Origin: Bacillus sp. S/N-304-OC-R1
GTDB lineage: Bacteria > Bacillota > Bacilli > Bacillales > Cytobacillaceae
DNA: 64,000 bases
Assembly: GCF_019749375.1 (NCBI RefSeq)
Contig: NZ_JACWFE010000004.1
Span: 124,001-188,000, forward strand
Direction: 5' to 3'
Under the pieces are notes generated by a model. It saw only the letters and a list, made by a program, of their open reading frames with translations. It searched no databases and was not told the origin of the DNA. Below, piece by piece: positions 16,786 to 25,186 of this stretch. Position numbers and translations under genes: made by a program. How positions within the stretch are numbered: position 1 is the stretch's first letter; the number at the start of each line of letters is the position of its first letter.

Positions 16786-17067
16786 TTGGAACAGCTATCG
16801 ATAAAATTATCTGCAGGGGCAGTCGATAAATTAAAAGAAACGGTGGACACTGAAAAAGTTTCAATTCGCTTAAAATCGTATCCTACAGGCGATTGTTGAG
16901 GCAGTGTTGAGTTTAAATTGTCCCTGGATGGGGCAAGGGAGAACGATATTCACTTGATTATTGACGGCCTGCCATTTGTCATTGATAGTCATTCAACGGT
17001 GTTTATTTTTAAGACATTGTGGATTTCTTTTAGTGAAATGGATGGATTTGTTGTTGAGGATAGGTAG
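16786..17067 (+). CDS. HesB-like candidate selenoprotein with in-frame TGA (Cys-Sec motif)
   Basis: A frame starts at TTG 16786, 7 bases after GGGGG, and runs to TAG 17065-17067. It contains one TGA (codon 38, 16897-16899) directly after a Cys: YPTGDC-U-GSVEFKLS. Sequence on both sides is coherent and reads as a small Fe-S biogenesis (HesB/IscA-like) domain of 93 residues. A stem with loop TGGAT lies 26 bases after the TGA, within the bacterial SECIS range, with G in the second loop position. HesB-like selenoproteins and a CC/Se-motif family are known in bacteria. Alternatives are a nonsense mutation in a pseudogene or a Cys-to-stop change. Requires selA/B/C elsewhere in the genome. Confidence 0.7.
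16918..16936 (+). promoter_or_regulatory. Putative bacterial SECIS element
   Basis: TTGTCCC (16918-16924) pairs with GGGGCAA (16930-16936) over 7 bp (one G-U) around the loop TGGAT. The loop starts 26 nt after the TGA codon and has G in its second position. Both features match the described bacterial SECIS rules for SelB recruitment. Confidence 0.6.
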
Positions 17068-17118
17068 ATGCGAGATTTTCGCCTGACTTATAAAATTAAT
17101 GATGAAAAGGTGAGGAGA

Positions 17119-18036
17119 ATGAATTTTAAAAAACGTCGTGAACCAGAGGAATTGACGGAATTAAGATATTTGAACAAAAGAATGAATTTATCAGAAGCAG
17201 ATAGAAATCAATTAGCTCATTCAGAAAAAGGTTATAAGGGGGAGCTGCAATTTGACGAATGGATGAAGAAAATTCCAGATGATTGGCTTATTCTCAATGA
17301 TTTGCTGCTGGAAAGCAATAGTACGTTGTTTCAAATTGACACTCTGGTCATTTCTCCTGAGACGATGTATATTTTTGAAATTAAAAATAATGAGGGAGAT
17401 CATTACTTGGAAGGAGACCTCTGGTTCACTGCTTCCAATAAAGAAATAAATAACCCGATGATTCAAATAAATCGGAGTGAATCACTGCTAAGAAGACTGC
17501 TAAAAGATTTAGGTTTCAAAACTTCGATAGAATCCTTCGTTTGCTTCATTAACCCTGAATTCTTCTTATACCAAGCACCTCGAAATCTGCCAATTATTTA
17601 TCTCCCACAGCTGCCGCGCTTCATTCAAAGACTTAATTCCGGTAAATCCCAAATTAACGCTAGCCACATGAGTCTCGCCGAAAAGCTAGTCACCCTTCAT
17701 ATTCCTAAATCCCCTTACAAAAGAACTCCAAGCTATCGCTGGGAAGAACTGAGAAAAGGAATCCCATGCCGTTATTGTCATTCCTTTATGGAAGAAAGCA
17801 GAGGTGAATACTTTATGTGTCGTCAATGCGGGGAGCAGGAGAAAACAGCCTCGTCCATTTTGAGAAATATAGAAGAGTTTGAGCTGCTGTTTCCAGAGAA
17901 GAAGATCACGACATTAGTGATTTATGAATGGTGCGGCGGTGTTCGTTCGAAACGAAGTATCAGGAGAATTTTGCAGAAAGAATATACCATGGTCGGGGGA
18001 GGGAGACATAGTTATTTTATCGGGAAGAAAGATTAA
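17119..18036 (+). CDS. NERD-domain protein with C-terminal zinc ribbon
   Basis: The 305-residue protein has a nuclease-related (NERD) domain at about residues 45-155, with the conserved acidic/Lys core FQIDTLVISPETMYIFEIKN. A zinc ribbon follows at about 235-265 (CRYCHSF...CRQCGE). The C-terminal region may be a small helical DNA-binding domain (RSKRSIRRILQKEYTMVG). NERD proteins are common in Bacillaceae and resemble Holliday-type PD-(D/E)XK nucleases, with unknown biological role. ATG 17119 is preferred because AAAGGTGAGG lies just upstream; an ATG at 17068 directly after the preceding stop has no such site. Confidence 0.85.
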   Translation: MNFKKRREPEELTELRYLNKRMNLSEADRNQLAHSEKGYKGELQFDEWMKKIPDDWLILNDLLLESNSTLFQIDTLVISPETMYIFEIKNNEGDHYLEGDLWFTASNKEINNPMIQINRSESLLRRLLKDLGFKTSIESFVCFINPEFFLYQAPRNLPIIYLPQLPRFIQRLNSGKSQINASHMSLAEKLVTLHIPKSPYKRTPSYRWEELRKGIPCRYCHSFMEESRGEYFMCRQCGEQEKTASSILRNIEEFELLFPEKKITTLVIYEWCGGVRSKRSIRRILQKEYTMVGGGRHSYFIGKKD

Positions 18037-18129
18037 TAGAAGAAATAGTGTAAATACTATATTTTAAGGCCAATACAAAATTAATAGACATTGAAAGTTA
18101 ATTTATTGAAAGAATTTCCTCAAAATACA

Positions 18130-18700
18130 CTTCAAAAGACCATATGAAAGTAAAATATGAGAAAGTAGACTTTTAGATTAGTTTAAAAGACCATAGTACG
18201 AGTGAAAAATGAAAAAGTTGTCCATTAGATCAGTTTAAAAGACCATAGTACGAGTGAAAAATGAAAAAGTTGTCCACTAGATCAGTTTAAAAGACCATGA
18301 TACGGGTGAGAAATGAAAAAGTTGTCCACTAGATCAGTTTAAAAGACCGTAGTACAGGAGAAAAAAGAGAAAGTTGTCCACTAGATCAGTTTAAAAGACC
18401 ATGATACGGGTGAGAAATGAAAAAGTTGTCCACTAGATCAGTTTAAAAGACCATGATACGGGTGAGAAAAGAAAAAGTTGTCCACTAGATCAGTTTAAAA
18501 GACCATAGTACAGGAGAAAAAAGAGAAAGTTGTCCATTAGATCAGTTTAAAAGACTATGATACGGGTGAGAAAAGAAAAAGTTGTCCACTAGATCAGTTT
18601 AAAAGACCAAAGTACAGATGAAAACCGAGAAAGTTGTCCACTAGCCGAGTTTAAAAGACCATTGTACAGATGAAATATGAGAAAGCTGTCCTTTAGACAA
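18130..18700 (+). repeat. Tandem array of a 52-bp non-coding repeat, about 11 copies
   Basis: The phrase GTTTAAAAGACC recurs exactly every 52 bp at 18181, 18233, 18285, 18337, 18389, 18441, 18493, 18545, 18597 and 18649, with decayed units at both ends (about 18130 and 18700). Each unit also carries GTTGTCC and TAGATCA. Three internal variants (around AGTACGAGTG, GATACGGGTG and AGTACAGGAG) alternate. Stop codons occur in all frames and 52 is not a multiple of 3, so it is not coding. There is no spacer variety, so it is not CRISPR. Confidence 0.92.
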
Positions 18701-18861
18701 GGAAAACTGAGAAAGGTACATCAAGTATAAAAATAATTGTAAAAACAAAACACCCCCCTCTCAAAGTTGCCCTAAAAACAGGATTTCCCCCCGATTAGAA
18801 TGAATAAATATAGTAAAGAAATTACGCCTGATCCAAAACACTGAAAATAGGTGATGATGAT

Positions 18862-19908
18862 ATGTTTTACTGGTATTGCAGAGTCTACCAGGGGGCGTTC
18901 CGTATCGTTTCTCGAATGCTACCCTGGCGTCAACCTGAATTATTAGAGGGAGAAAAAAGCCTGAGTAAACTTCCAGCACTTATAAAAAGTAAAGGGATTA
19001 GCAGTGTCCTCATCGTTACGGATAAACAGATTTCCTCATTAGGGCTAATGATTCCGTTACTAGAAGGTCTCCAGCAAGAGAAAATAGACTATATAATCTA
19101 TGACAAAACTGTTCCCAATCCTACGATAGCAAATATAGAGGAAGCGCTCATACTATATAAAAATAGTAATTCAAAGGGAATCATCGCATTAGGTGGTGGA
19201 TCAGCAATCGATTGTGCCAAGGGAGTGGGAGCGCGTGAAGCAAGGCCAAACAAAACGATTCCGCAAATGAGAGGCGAGCTGAAAATCAGGAGACCGATCC
19301 TGCCTTTGTTTGCCGTACCGACCACGGCTGGAACCGGAAGTGAAGCGACTGTTGTTTCCGTTGTGTCTGACAGTGCCACTCTTGAAAAGTATGCGATAAA
19401 TGACATGTCGCTTATTCCGCAATATGCGGTTCTTGATCCGCTTATAACCGTTAATCTGCCGCCTCATCTAACCGCAACGACAGGCATGGATGCCTTAACT
19501 CATGCGGTCGAAGCTTATATTGGAAAGAGCAATACCGAAGAAACTGAGCAATACGCTAAAGAAGCGGTTAAGCTAATATTTGAAAATCTTTATGAGGCCT
19601 ATTCCAACGGGGAGAACATTATTGCTCGCACGAATATGCAAAAAGCTGCTTATTTGGCGGGGCTTGCTTTTACCCGTGCCTATGTTGGTTATGTTCATGC
19701 GATTGCTCATACGCTAGGCGGCTTCTATTCGGTTCCACATGGTCTCGCAAATGCCATTATTATGCCATATGTATTAGACTATTATGGTGAAGCCGCTCAT
19801 CAGTGTTTGGCTGAATTGGCAGATGTGATTGACTTAGGTGAAAATGAAGATACGATGGAACAGAAGGCAGGGAGGGAAATCATTGGAACATATTCGCACC
19901 ATTATTGA
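18862..19908 (+). CDS. Iron-containing alcohol dehydrogenase, C-terminally truncated
   Basis: The 348-residue protein is a group III Fe-ADH: NAD-binding IIALGGGSAIDCAKGVG, the PTTAGTGSEAT motif, and metal-ligand regions GMDALTHAVEAY and HAIAHTLGGFYSVPHGLAN. Relatives are about 390-400 residues, so roughly 45-50 C-terminal residues are missing; the last residues (REIIGTYSHHY) do not look like the family. The reading frame runs through the ribosome binding site and start of the next gene, suggesting a deletion that joined the two. The four metal ligands are upstream of the cut, so activity may remain. Confidence 0.8.
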   Translation: MFYWYCRVYQGAFRIVSRMLPWRQPELLEGEKSLSKLPALIKSKGISSVLIVTDKQISSLGLMIPLLEGLQQEKIDYIIYDKTVPNPTIANIEEALILYKNSNSKGIIALGGGSAIDCAKGVGAREARPNKTIPQMRGELKIRRPILPLFAVPTTAGTGSEATVVSVVSDSATLEKYAINDMSLIPQYAVLDPLITVNLPPHLTATTGMDALTHAVEAYIGKSNTEETEQYAKEAVKLIFENLYEAYSNGENIIARTNMQKAAYLAGLAFTRAYVGYVHAIAHTLGGFYSVPHGLANAIIMPYVLDYYGEAAHQCLAELADVIDLGENEDTMEQKAGREIIGTYSHHY

Positions 19909-21253
19909 AAAACAACAAAGATTTTTTAAAACAGATCAAACAAAGGATGTTGGATTTCGAATTGAAGTTCTAACAAAATTAAGAAACGCCATCAAAAATT
20001 ATGAACGGGATTTAATGATAGCACTGAAGGCAGATCTTAATAAATCTGAATTTGATGCGTATACTACGGAAATTGGTGTAATGCTGGAGGAAACAAAAAA
20101 TGCCCTTAAACATTTACGTAAATGGGCAAAGCCGGAAAAAGTGAAAACACCTATAACCCATATTGGTTCGACAAGCTATATTTATTCTGAACCTTACGGA
20201 GTGGCTTTAATTATTTCTCCATGGAATTATCCTTTTCAGCTGGCGATTGCTCCGTTAATTGGGGCGATTGCGGCAGGAAATTGCGCAATTATCAAACCAT
20301 CCGAATTAACACCGGTTACGTCTCAATTATTAGCAAAGCTCATCGCTGAAATTTTTCCAGAAGAGTATGTAGCCGTCGTGCAGGGAGGGGTAGAGACGAG
20401 TCAAGCGCTGCTAAGTGAAAAGGTGGATTACATCTTTTTTACCGGGAGTGTACCTGTTGGAAAGGTAATTATGGAGGCAGCGGCGAAAAATCTAACACCG
20501 ATTACATTAGAACTCGGCGGAAAAAGCCCGTGTATTGTATACAAAGATGCGAATATAAAGCTGGCTGCTAAACGAATCGCGTGGGGAAAATTCATAAATG
20601 CGGGCCAAACCTGTATAGCCCCTGATTATTTATATGTACATAATGACATAAAGAAAGAATTCCTCAGCCATTTACAGGAATCCATAACAGAATTATATGG
20701 ACAGAATCCGCTCAATAACCAAGATTTCACTCGAATTGTAAACGAGAAGCATTTCAATCGCTTAAGTTCCTTCCTTAGCAATGGAGAAATTGTAATTGGT
20801 GGAAGCACTAACAAGGATTCTCTCATGATCGAGCCAACCATATTAACGAAAATTACATGGAATGATCCCATTATGAAGGATGAAATCTTTGGACCGATTC
20901 TTCCTGTAATGGAGTTTAAAGAACTATCTGAAGTCATCGATGGCATTCACAATCATCCCCATCCATTGTCACTCTATCTATTTACAGAGGATGAAAAGAT
21001 TCAACAGGAAGTATTAAACCGAGTTTCATTCGGCGGAGGATGTATAAACGATACCGTCTATCATTTTGCTTCACCGTATCTTCCTTTCGGAGGTGTGAAA
21101 AGCAGCGGTATTGGTGCTTATCATGGCAAAGGCAGCTTTGACACATTTTCACACAAAAAGAGTGTCCTAAAACAAACAACGTTATTCGATATTCCTTTTC
21201 GCTACCCTAACGTGAAAAATGGCTTGAAAAAAATAAAGATGTTTTTAAAATAG
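19883..21253 (+). CDS. Aldehyde dehydrogenase, YwdH-like
   Basis: The 456-residue protein has the same length as B. subtilis YwdH. It has the class 3 ALDH motifs SPWNYPFQLAIAPLIGAIAA, FFTGSVPVGK, LELGGKSPC (catalytic Glu) and INAGQTCIAPDY (catalytic Cys). The C-terminal hydrophobic/basic tail is typical of fatty aldehyde dehydrogenases. The start is TTG 19883, 6 bases after GGGAGGG; it overlaps the end of the truncated ADH by 26 bases. Alcohol and aldehyde oxidation in series is the likely pairing. Confidence 0.88.
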   Translation: MEHIRTIIEKQQRFFKTDQTKDVGFRIEVLTKLRNAIKNYERDLMIALKADLNKSEFDAYTTEIGVMLEETKNALKHLRKWAKPEKVKTPITHIGSTSYIYSEPYGVALIISPWNYPFQLAIAPLIGAIAAGNCAIIKPSELTPVTSQLLAKLIAEIFPEEYVAVVQGGVETSQALLSEKVDYIFFTGSVPVGKVIMEAAAKNLTPITLELGGKSPCIVYKDANIKLAAKRIAWGKFINAGQTCIAPDYLYVHNDIKKEFLSHLQESITELYGQNPLNNQDFTRIVNEKHFNRLSSFLSNGEIVIGGSTNKDSLMIEPTILTKITWNDPIMKDEIFGPILPVMEFKELSEVIDGIHNHPHPLSLYLFTEDEKIQQEVLNRVSFGGGCINDTVYHFASPYLPFGGVKSSGIGAYHGKGSFDTFSHKKSVLKQTTLFDIPFRYPNVKNGLKKIKMFLK

Positions 21254-21271
21254 AACAAAATAAATAAGTGA

Positions 21272-21304
21272 GGACAGACTATAATGAATAGCTGTCTTTT
21301 TTTT
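21272..21304 (+). terminator. Rho-independent terminator
   Basis: GACAG pairs with CTGTC and CTAT with ATAG with one bulge, followed by eight T. Confidence 0.75.
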
Positions 21305-21396
21305 GACCTCAAGAAAGAAATTTTTAAACTTGTGTCGTAAATATTGCTATAATGATGATCATAGTTTTTTATTTCATAAGTAAAAGGTGGTACAAC

Positions 21397-22638
21397 TTGC
21401 TAGAGACTTTTTTGATCAATATCCTTATTCTATTATTACCGGTCTTATTTTTTTTATTGTTTTTCGAAAAACGATTTATTACATACTATAAGGCCATCTT
21501 AATCATATTAAGCATGATTTCGATGTTGCTTTGCATGAAGTACCCGATTGTATTAGAAATTGGCTATAATGTAGATCTGCGTTATATTCCATTTATTATT
21601 TTTGCTCTTTTCTCAGGATATAAGTATACGTCGATACTGTATATTGTGTTAAATCTATATCGATTCTATATCGGCGGGCATGGTTCTCTTCAATCCCTTG
21701 CTTTCTCGACGATTATTTTTATCGTTGTCCCATTATTCAATAAATGGTTTTTGAAACAGTCTCCAAAGAAACGAATTTTGTGTGCTGTCTCTGCTGCGGT
21801 TATGACAATGATCTTCTATCTTATAACCCTTATTGCCTTTTTACCGGCATTGAATGATGAATACTGGACGATGGCATACCACACGATCCTGACTCATGCG
21901 TTCGTGATGTTCATTATTATGATTTTGATTGAGCAAATCATTGCGAACAGACAGGAGCGTGAATTATTATTTCAGTCTGAGAAATTTGAAGTCATGAGTG
22001 ATTTAGCTGCGAGTGTCGCACATGAAATTAGAAATCCGCTTACCGTCACGAACGGATTTCTGCAGCTTCTGCAAGAATCAAAGAGCATTTCCCAGGAGGA
22101 TAAACGGTATATTGACATATCTTTAAATGAATTAAAACGGGCTGAAGGAATTGTTAGCGAATTTCTAGCGTTTTCGAGACCGCAAAGTCAGAACATGGTA
22201 ACTTCAAATCTCAAAAATGAAATTGAATATGCAAGAAATATCTTGATCCCGTATGCCAATATGCATCAGGTCAATATCGAATTGGACTATCATAATAAGA
22301 AGAAGGTTACATACGATAATAATCAAGTTCAGCAATGCTTGATTAATCTATATAAAAACGCGATTGAAGCGATGAAAGATACAGGCGGAACTCTTGCCAT
22401 TGATGTTACGGAGAAAAAGAAGGCCATTGAAATACAAATTAAGGATACGGGAATTGGGATGACTGAGGAAGAGATTTCACAATTAGGGAGACCGTATTAT
22501 TCTACGAAAAAAGAAGGGACTGGTCTAGGAATGCTGATGGTCTATAGTACGATCAGCAAATTAAATGGCAAAATTCATGTGGACAGTGAAAAAGGAAAAG
22601 GAACGACTTTTCTTATTACTGTACCAGCAGGAAAATAG
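21397..22638 (+). CDS. Membrane sensor histidine kinase, KinB-like
   Basis: The 413-residue protein has a membrane sensor of six hydrophobic segments (about residues 1-195, 5TM-LYT type). A HisKA domain follows (SVAHEIRNPLTVTNGFLQLL, phospho-acceptor His in AHEIRNP) and a HATPase_c domain (NLYKNAIEAM, DTGIGM, GTGLGM). Domain order and size resemble sporulation kinase KinB, though no kapB gene is adjacent. Orphan kinases of this type usually feed the Spo0F phosphorelay, which is inferred here. TTG 21397 lies 6 bases after AAGGTGG. Confidence 0.85.
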   Translation: MLETFLINILILLLPVLFFLLFFEKRFITYYKAILIILSMISMLLCMKYPIVLEIGYNVDLRYIPFIIFALFSGYKYTSILYIVLNLYRFYIGGHGSLQSLAFSTIIFIVVPLFNKWFLKQSPKKRILCAVSAAVMTMIFYLITLIAFLPALNDEYWTMAYHTILTHAFVMFIIMILIEQIIANRQERELLFQSEKFEVMSDLAASVAHEIRNPLTVTNGFLQLLQESKSISQEDKRYIDISLNELKRAEGIVSEFLAFSRPQSQNMVTSNLKNEIEYARNILIPYANMHQVNIELDYHNKKKVTYDNNQVQQCLINLYKNAIEAMKDTGGTLAIDVTEKKKAIEIQIKDTGIGMTEEEISQLGRPYYSTKKEGTGLGMLMVYSTISKLNGKIHVDSEKGKGTTFLITVPAGK

Positions 22639-22651
22639 TGAGCAGGAAGGA

Positions 22652-22680
22652 TGGTCTTCTCTTTTGGGGAGGCTATTTTT
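22652..22680 (+). terminator. Rho-independent terminator
   Basis: TGGTCTTCTC pairs with GGGGAGGCTA (with G-U pairs) around a TTTT loop, followed by a T-run. Confidence 0.65.
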
Positions 22681-22719
22681 TATGAAATATGAAAGAATAA
22701 CATTTTTGAGTTTGAGAAA

Positions 22720-22847
22720 TGTCTAGCTCCAGCGCCTACCCCCTCGAGGTCACAAGCCAATCCTCCCAGAAAGGAACAGTACACCTTTCCGTGAGACTCG
22801 TCTTGTGCTTGTCGGGGGTGAACAAGGCGTATGCGCTTTTCTTTTGT
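22720..22847. repeat. Dispersed Bacillaceae palindromic repeat
   Basis: The segment begins TGTCTAGCTCCAGCGCCTA and ends AAGGCG-TATGCGCTTTTC. Its ends pair imperfectly (AGCGCCT with AGGCG/GCGCT) through a GC-rich stem, in an otherwise AT-rich intergenic region. I recognise this as a repeat seen many times in Bacillus-type genomes, between genes. Only one copy was noticed in this window. Confidence 0.7.
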
Positions 22848-22953
22848 AAAAAATACACCGAATTTCAAACACTTTCCTTATAAATATTTCATGCTACAAT
22901 AAAACAATAGACATATAGTACTATTCAACATCTAATGAGCAGGAGGTCATCAT

Positions 22954-24000
22954 TTGTTTACCTCAGTAGTATGGCCAAATGGTACATTGAATCAGAAGGC
23001 GATATACAGAAAAGAAGAAATCTATCAGGGGATGAATGGTCGATTTGTAGAGCGGTTCTTTATGAATTCTCGAGAAAGCTATATATTTAAACCTCTAACG
23101 AATTCATCACAAATTGGCAAAGAAGTCTGGATACATAATCATTTGCTAGCTAAGCTGCCGCCGATTTTTCCAAAAATTATGGCATATTCTATAGATGAAC
23201 ATACAGATAATAATTGGATTATTTTTGAAGATTTAGGAAAAATATCACATCGGTTTAATGAGGATATTGCTTACAAGGTGATTGATTTAATGGCCAATTG
23301 GCATTCCATCCCGGTAGAAAATTTTATGAGCGAGCCATTGAAGGGGCCAAAACCATTCATTGAAGAAATGGTTCAGCACCTTTTTATACTTAAACAGAAA
23401 TTACAGGACATTTCGGTTCAGTATGGCATTGCTGAAAAAATGTTAGATACTATTTTCAGCATGCTAGAAAACCATCGTTTTTCAAACAAAAAGGTCCTTT
23501 CCCATGGTGATTTGCACCAAGGGAATTATGGACAGACGGGAAAGAGAGTAGTCATTATCGACTGGGAGCATGCCCATATAAATTCCCCGTATTGGGATTT
23601 GTATCACTTCCTGGATATTTCTCATCCGGATTTTCCAAAAGGAATGAACAAGGGGCTGCGTAATCTGCTTCTTGAACATTATTTTATAAAAACAAATTTA
23701 CCACAAGAAGAAAAATTTTCTTTTAAACAGGAGTATTTCTTGTTCTCCTCAGCCTTTTCGTTATGGATGATGCTTTTAATCCAGGGAGATTTAGAAAGAA
23801 ACGCATCAAAATGGCCAAAAACGCAATTAATTGGGCAAATGTCTGAAACGATAACAAATTTGATTCAATGTGGAGAAGAGTTAAAACAGGATCTTATATC
23901 AGACAAATGGAGGTTTTACTATGACAAAAGTTGGACTCGTTATGAGGAAAATCCAATTTACCGAGGCACAAGGCCCTCGCGTCTTCGCGGACCGTCTTAA
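22954..24000 (+). CDS. Aminoglycoside-phosphotransferase-fold kinase
   Basis: The 348-residue protein has an APH/choline kinase fold: LSHGDLHQGNYG (Brenner loop), then VVIIDWEHAHINSPYWDLYH (metal-binding IDWE). An N-lobe (EVWIHNHLLAKLPPIFPKI) is intact. Related CotS-type proteins are paired with glycosyltransferases in spore coat loci; here a GT4 gene follows. The start is TTG 22954 after AGGAGG. The last 80 bases overlap the next gene in another frame, and the tail (RYEENPIYRGTRPSRLRG) looks like read-through, perhaps from loss of an earlier stop. Confidence 0.82.
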   Translation: MFTSVVWPNGTLNQKAIYRKEEIYQGMNGRFVERFFMNSRESYIFKPLTNSSQIGKEVWIHNHLLAKLPPIFPKIMAYSIDEHTDNNWIIFEDLGKISHRFNEDIAYKVIDLMANWHSIPVENFMSEPLKGPKPFIEEMVQHLFILKQKLQDISVQYGIAEKMLDTIFSMLENHRFSNKKVLSHGDLHQGNYGQTGKRVVIIDWEHAHINSPYWDLYHFLDISHPDFPKGMNKGLRNLLLEHYFIKTNLPQEEKFSFKQEYFLFSSAFSLWMMLLIQGDLERNASKWPKTQLIGQMSETITNLIQCGEELKQDLISDKWRFYYDKSWTRYEENPIYRGTRPSRLRGPS

Positions 24001-24922
24001 AGCGATCGGAGAGGAGCTAGGTGTTGAAATTGTTTTTATCTCACCTGAACGGCATGTCAGCGGATACGATTGGTTACCTGGATATGAGCATGAAAAAGGC
24101 GATCTCGTAAACTATGACATCGTATTAGATCAAATTCATTCGCAAAAAATTGAGCATGTCATCTACACCGTTTCAGGATTTACATACTTAAAAATGTTTT
24201 TAGAAAAAAGTGTTTTATTTCCTCATAGCTTTCCAGATCCAGCATTAACAGGCTATGAAATGATGAAGCCATTTTACCAAATTGTCGATAAAGCGATTGT
24301 GCAGACAGAATTTTTGAAAAGGGAAATGGCCCGCCATTTTGGCGTTCAGGATGTGACTGTTATTCCAATTGGCTTCAACGAAACGCTTGCTAAGAAACAT
24401 TATGATCCAAGTCAGGTTATAGATAATCGTATTCTTTGGATTGGCCGTGATGAGGAAAATCGGCGACCGGATTTGGTACTTGAATATGCAAGAAAAAATC
24501 CGGATAAGGAAGTGTATATGGTTTTTGGCGGAGAGCGCTACAGGGAAACTATGAAAAAGTATGATATTCCAAGTAATATTAAGCTGCAATTCGCACTATC
24601 ACAGGATGAAATTTTCAGCTTAATGAATTCGGCAAAGGTATATTGGAGCTGCTCGCGTTTTGATACATTTGCGATGCCGCTGACGGAAGCCCTAGCAATG
24701 GGGAAAATTGTCGTTAAGCCTGAGCATCCTTGTTATGATCATATTAGTGCCAAGCATTCCTTTTCCGGTAATGAAAAAAACTGGTTTGAGCTTGTTAATA
24801 TGGCGGCTTCTGTTCCAATCAAAGCTTCCAAAGATAATCGTGATTATGCATTCGAAGCCTTTTCTGCAACCGTTATGAAGGAAGGCTATCGGAAATTTTT
24901 TAATGATTGGCTTAAAAATTAA
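23921..24922 (+). CDS. Glycosyltransferase, GT4/GT-B type
   Basis: The 333-residue protein starts with a Rossmann strand (KVGLVMRKIQFTEAQGPRVF). Its C-terminal half has the GT-B nucleotide-sugar site (NRILWIGRDEENRRPDL, YWSCSRFDTFAMPLTEALAMG, where the E of PLTEAL is the EX7E-like ligand). ATG 23921 has GGAGG 8 bases upstream. Its close coupling with an APH-fold kinase suggests modification of a spore coat or envelope glycan, by analogy with CotSA/CotS. No direct evidence identifies the acceptor. Confidence 0.85.
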   Translation: MTKVGLVMRKIQFTEAQGPRVFADRLKAIGEELGVEIVFISPERHVSGYDWLPGYEHEKGDLVNYDIVLDQIHSQKIEHVIYTVSGFTYLKMFLEKSVLFPHSFPDPALTGYEMMKPFYQIVDKAIVQTEFLKREMARHFGVQDVTVIPIGFNETLAKKHYDPSQVIDNRILWIGRDEENRRPDLVLEYARKNPDKEVYMVFGGERYRETMKKYDIPSNIKLQFALSQDEIFSLMNSAKVYWSCSRFDTFAMPLTEALAMGKIVVKPEHPCYDHISAKHSFSGNEKNWFELVNMAASVPIKASKDNRDYAFEAFSATVMKEGYRKFFNDWLKN

Positions 24923-24935
24923 TTATGGATCTTAA

Positions 24936-24978
24936 AGAGGACAGTGCCTTGAATTAGGTTAGCTGTCCTCTGTTTTTT
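24936..24978 (+). terminator. Rho-independent terminator
   Basis: AGAGGACAG pairs with CTGTCCTCT, followed by a T-run. Confidence 0.85.
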
Positions 24979-25186
24979 TGCTATATGATTTATTCTGCTG
25001 GCCACTATGATTAATTGTTTAATTGAAACATTATTCCAATTTATCTAAAAAAAGGGTTAGAATGTTATTAAGACAAAATATATATGACAGAAGGTTTATA
25101 CGGTGTGTGAATATGATTTAGGATTAATAGAGAAGTCATAAAATAAATAATCGAATGCCAATCTTATCTATCAGGGAGGCTTCCAC

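Noticed and set aside
18130-18700. Possible CRISPR array
   Set aside because: The whole 52-bp unit is conserved, with no unique spacers, and there are no cas genes nearby.
18130-18700. Possible repetitive surface protein gene
   Set aside because: The period is not a multiple of three and stop codons occur in every frame of each unit.
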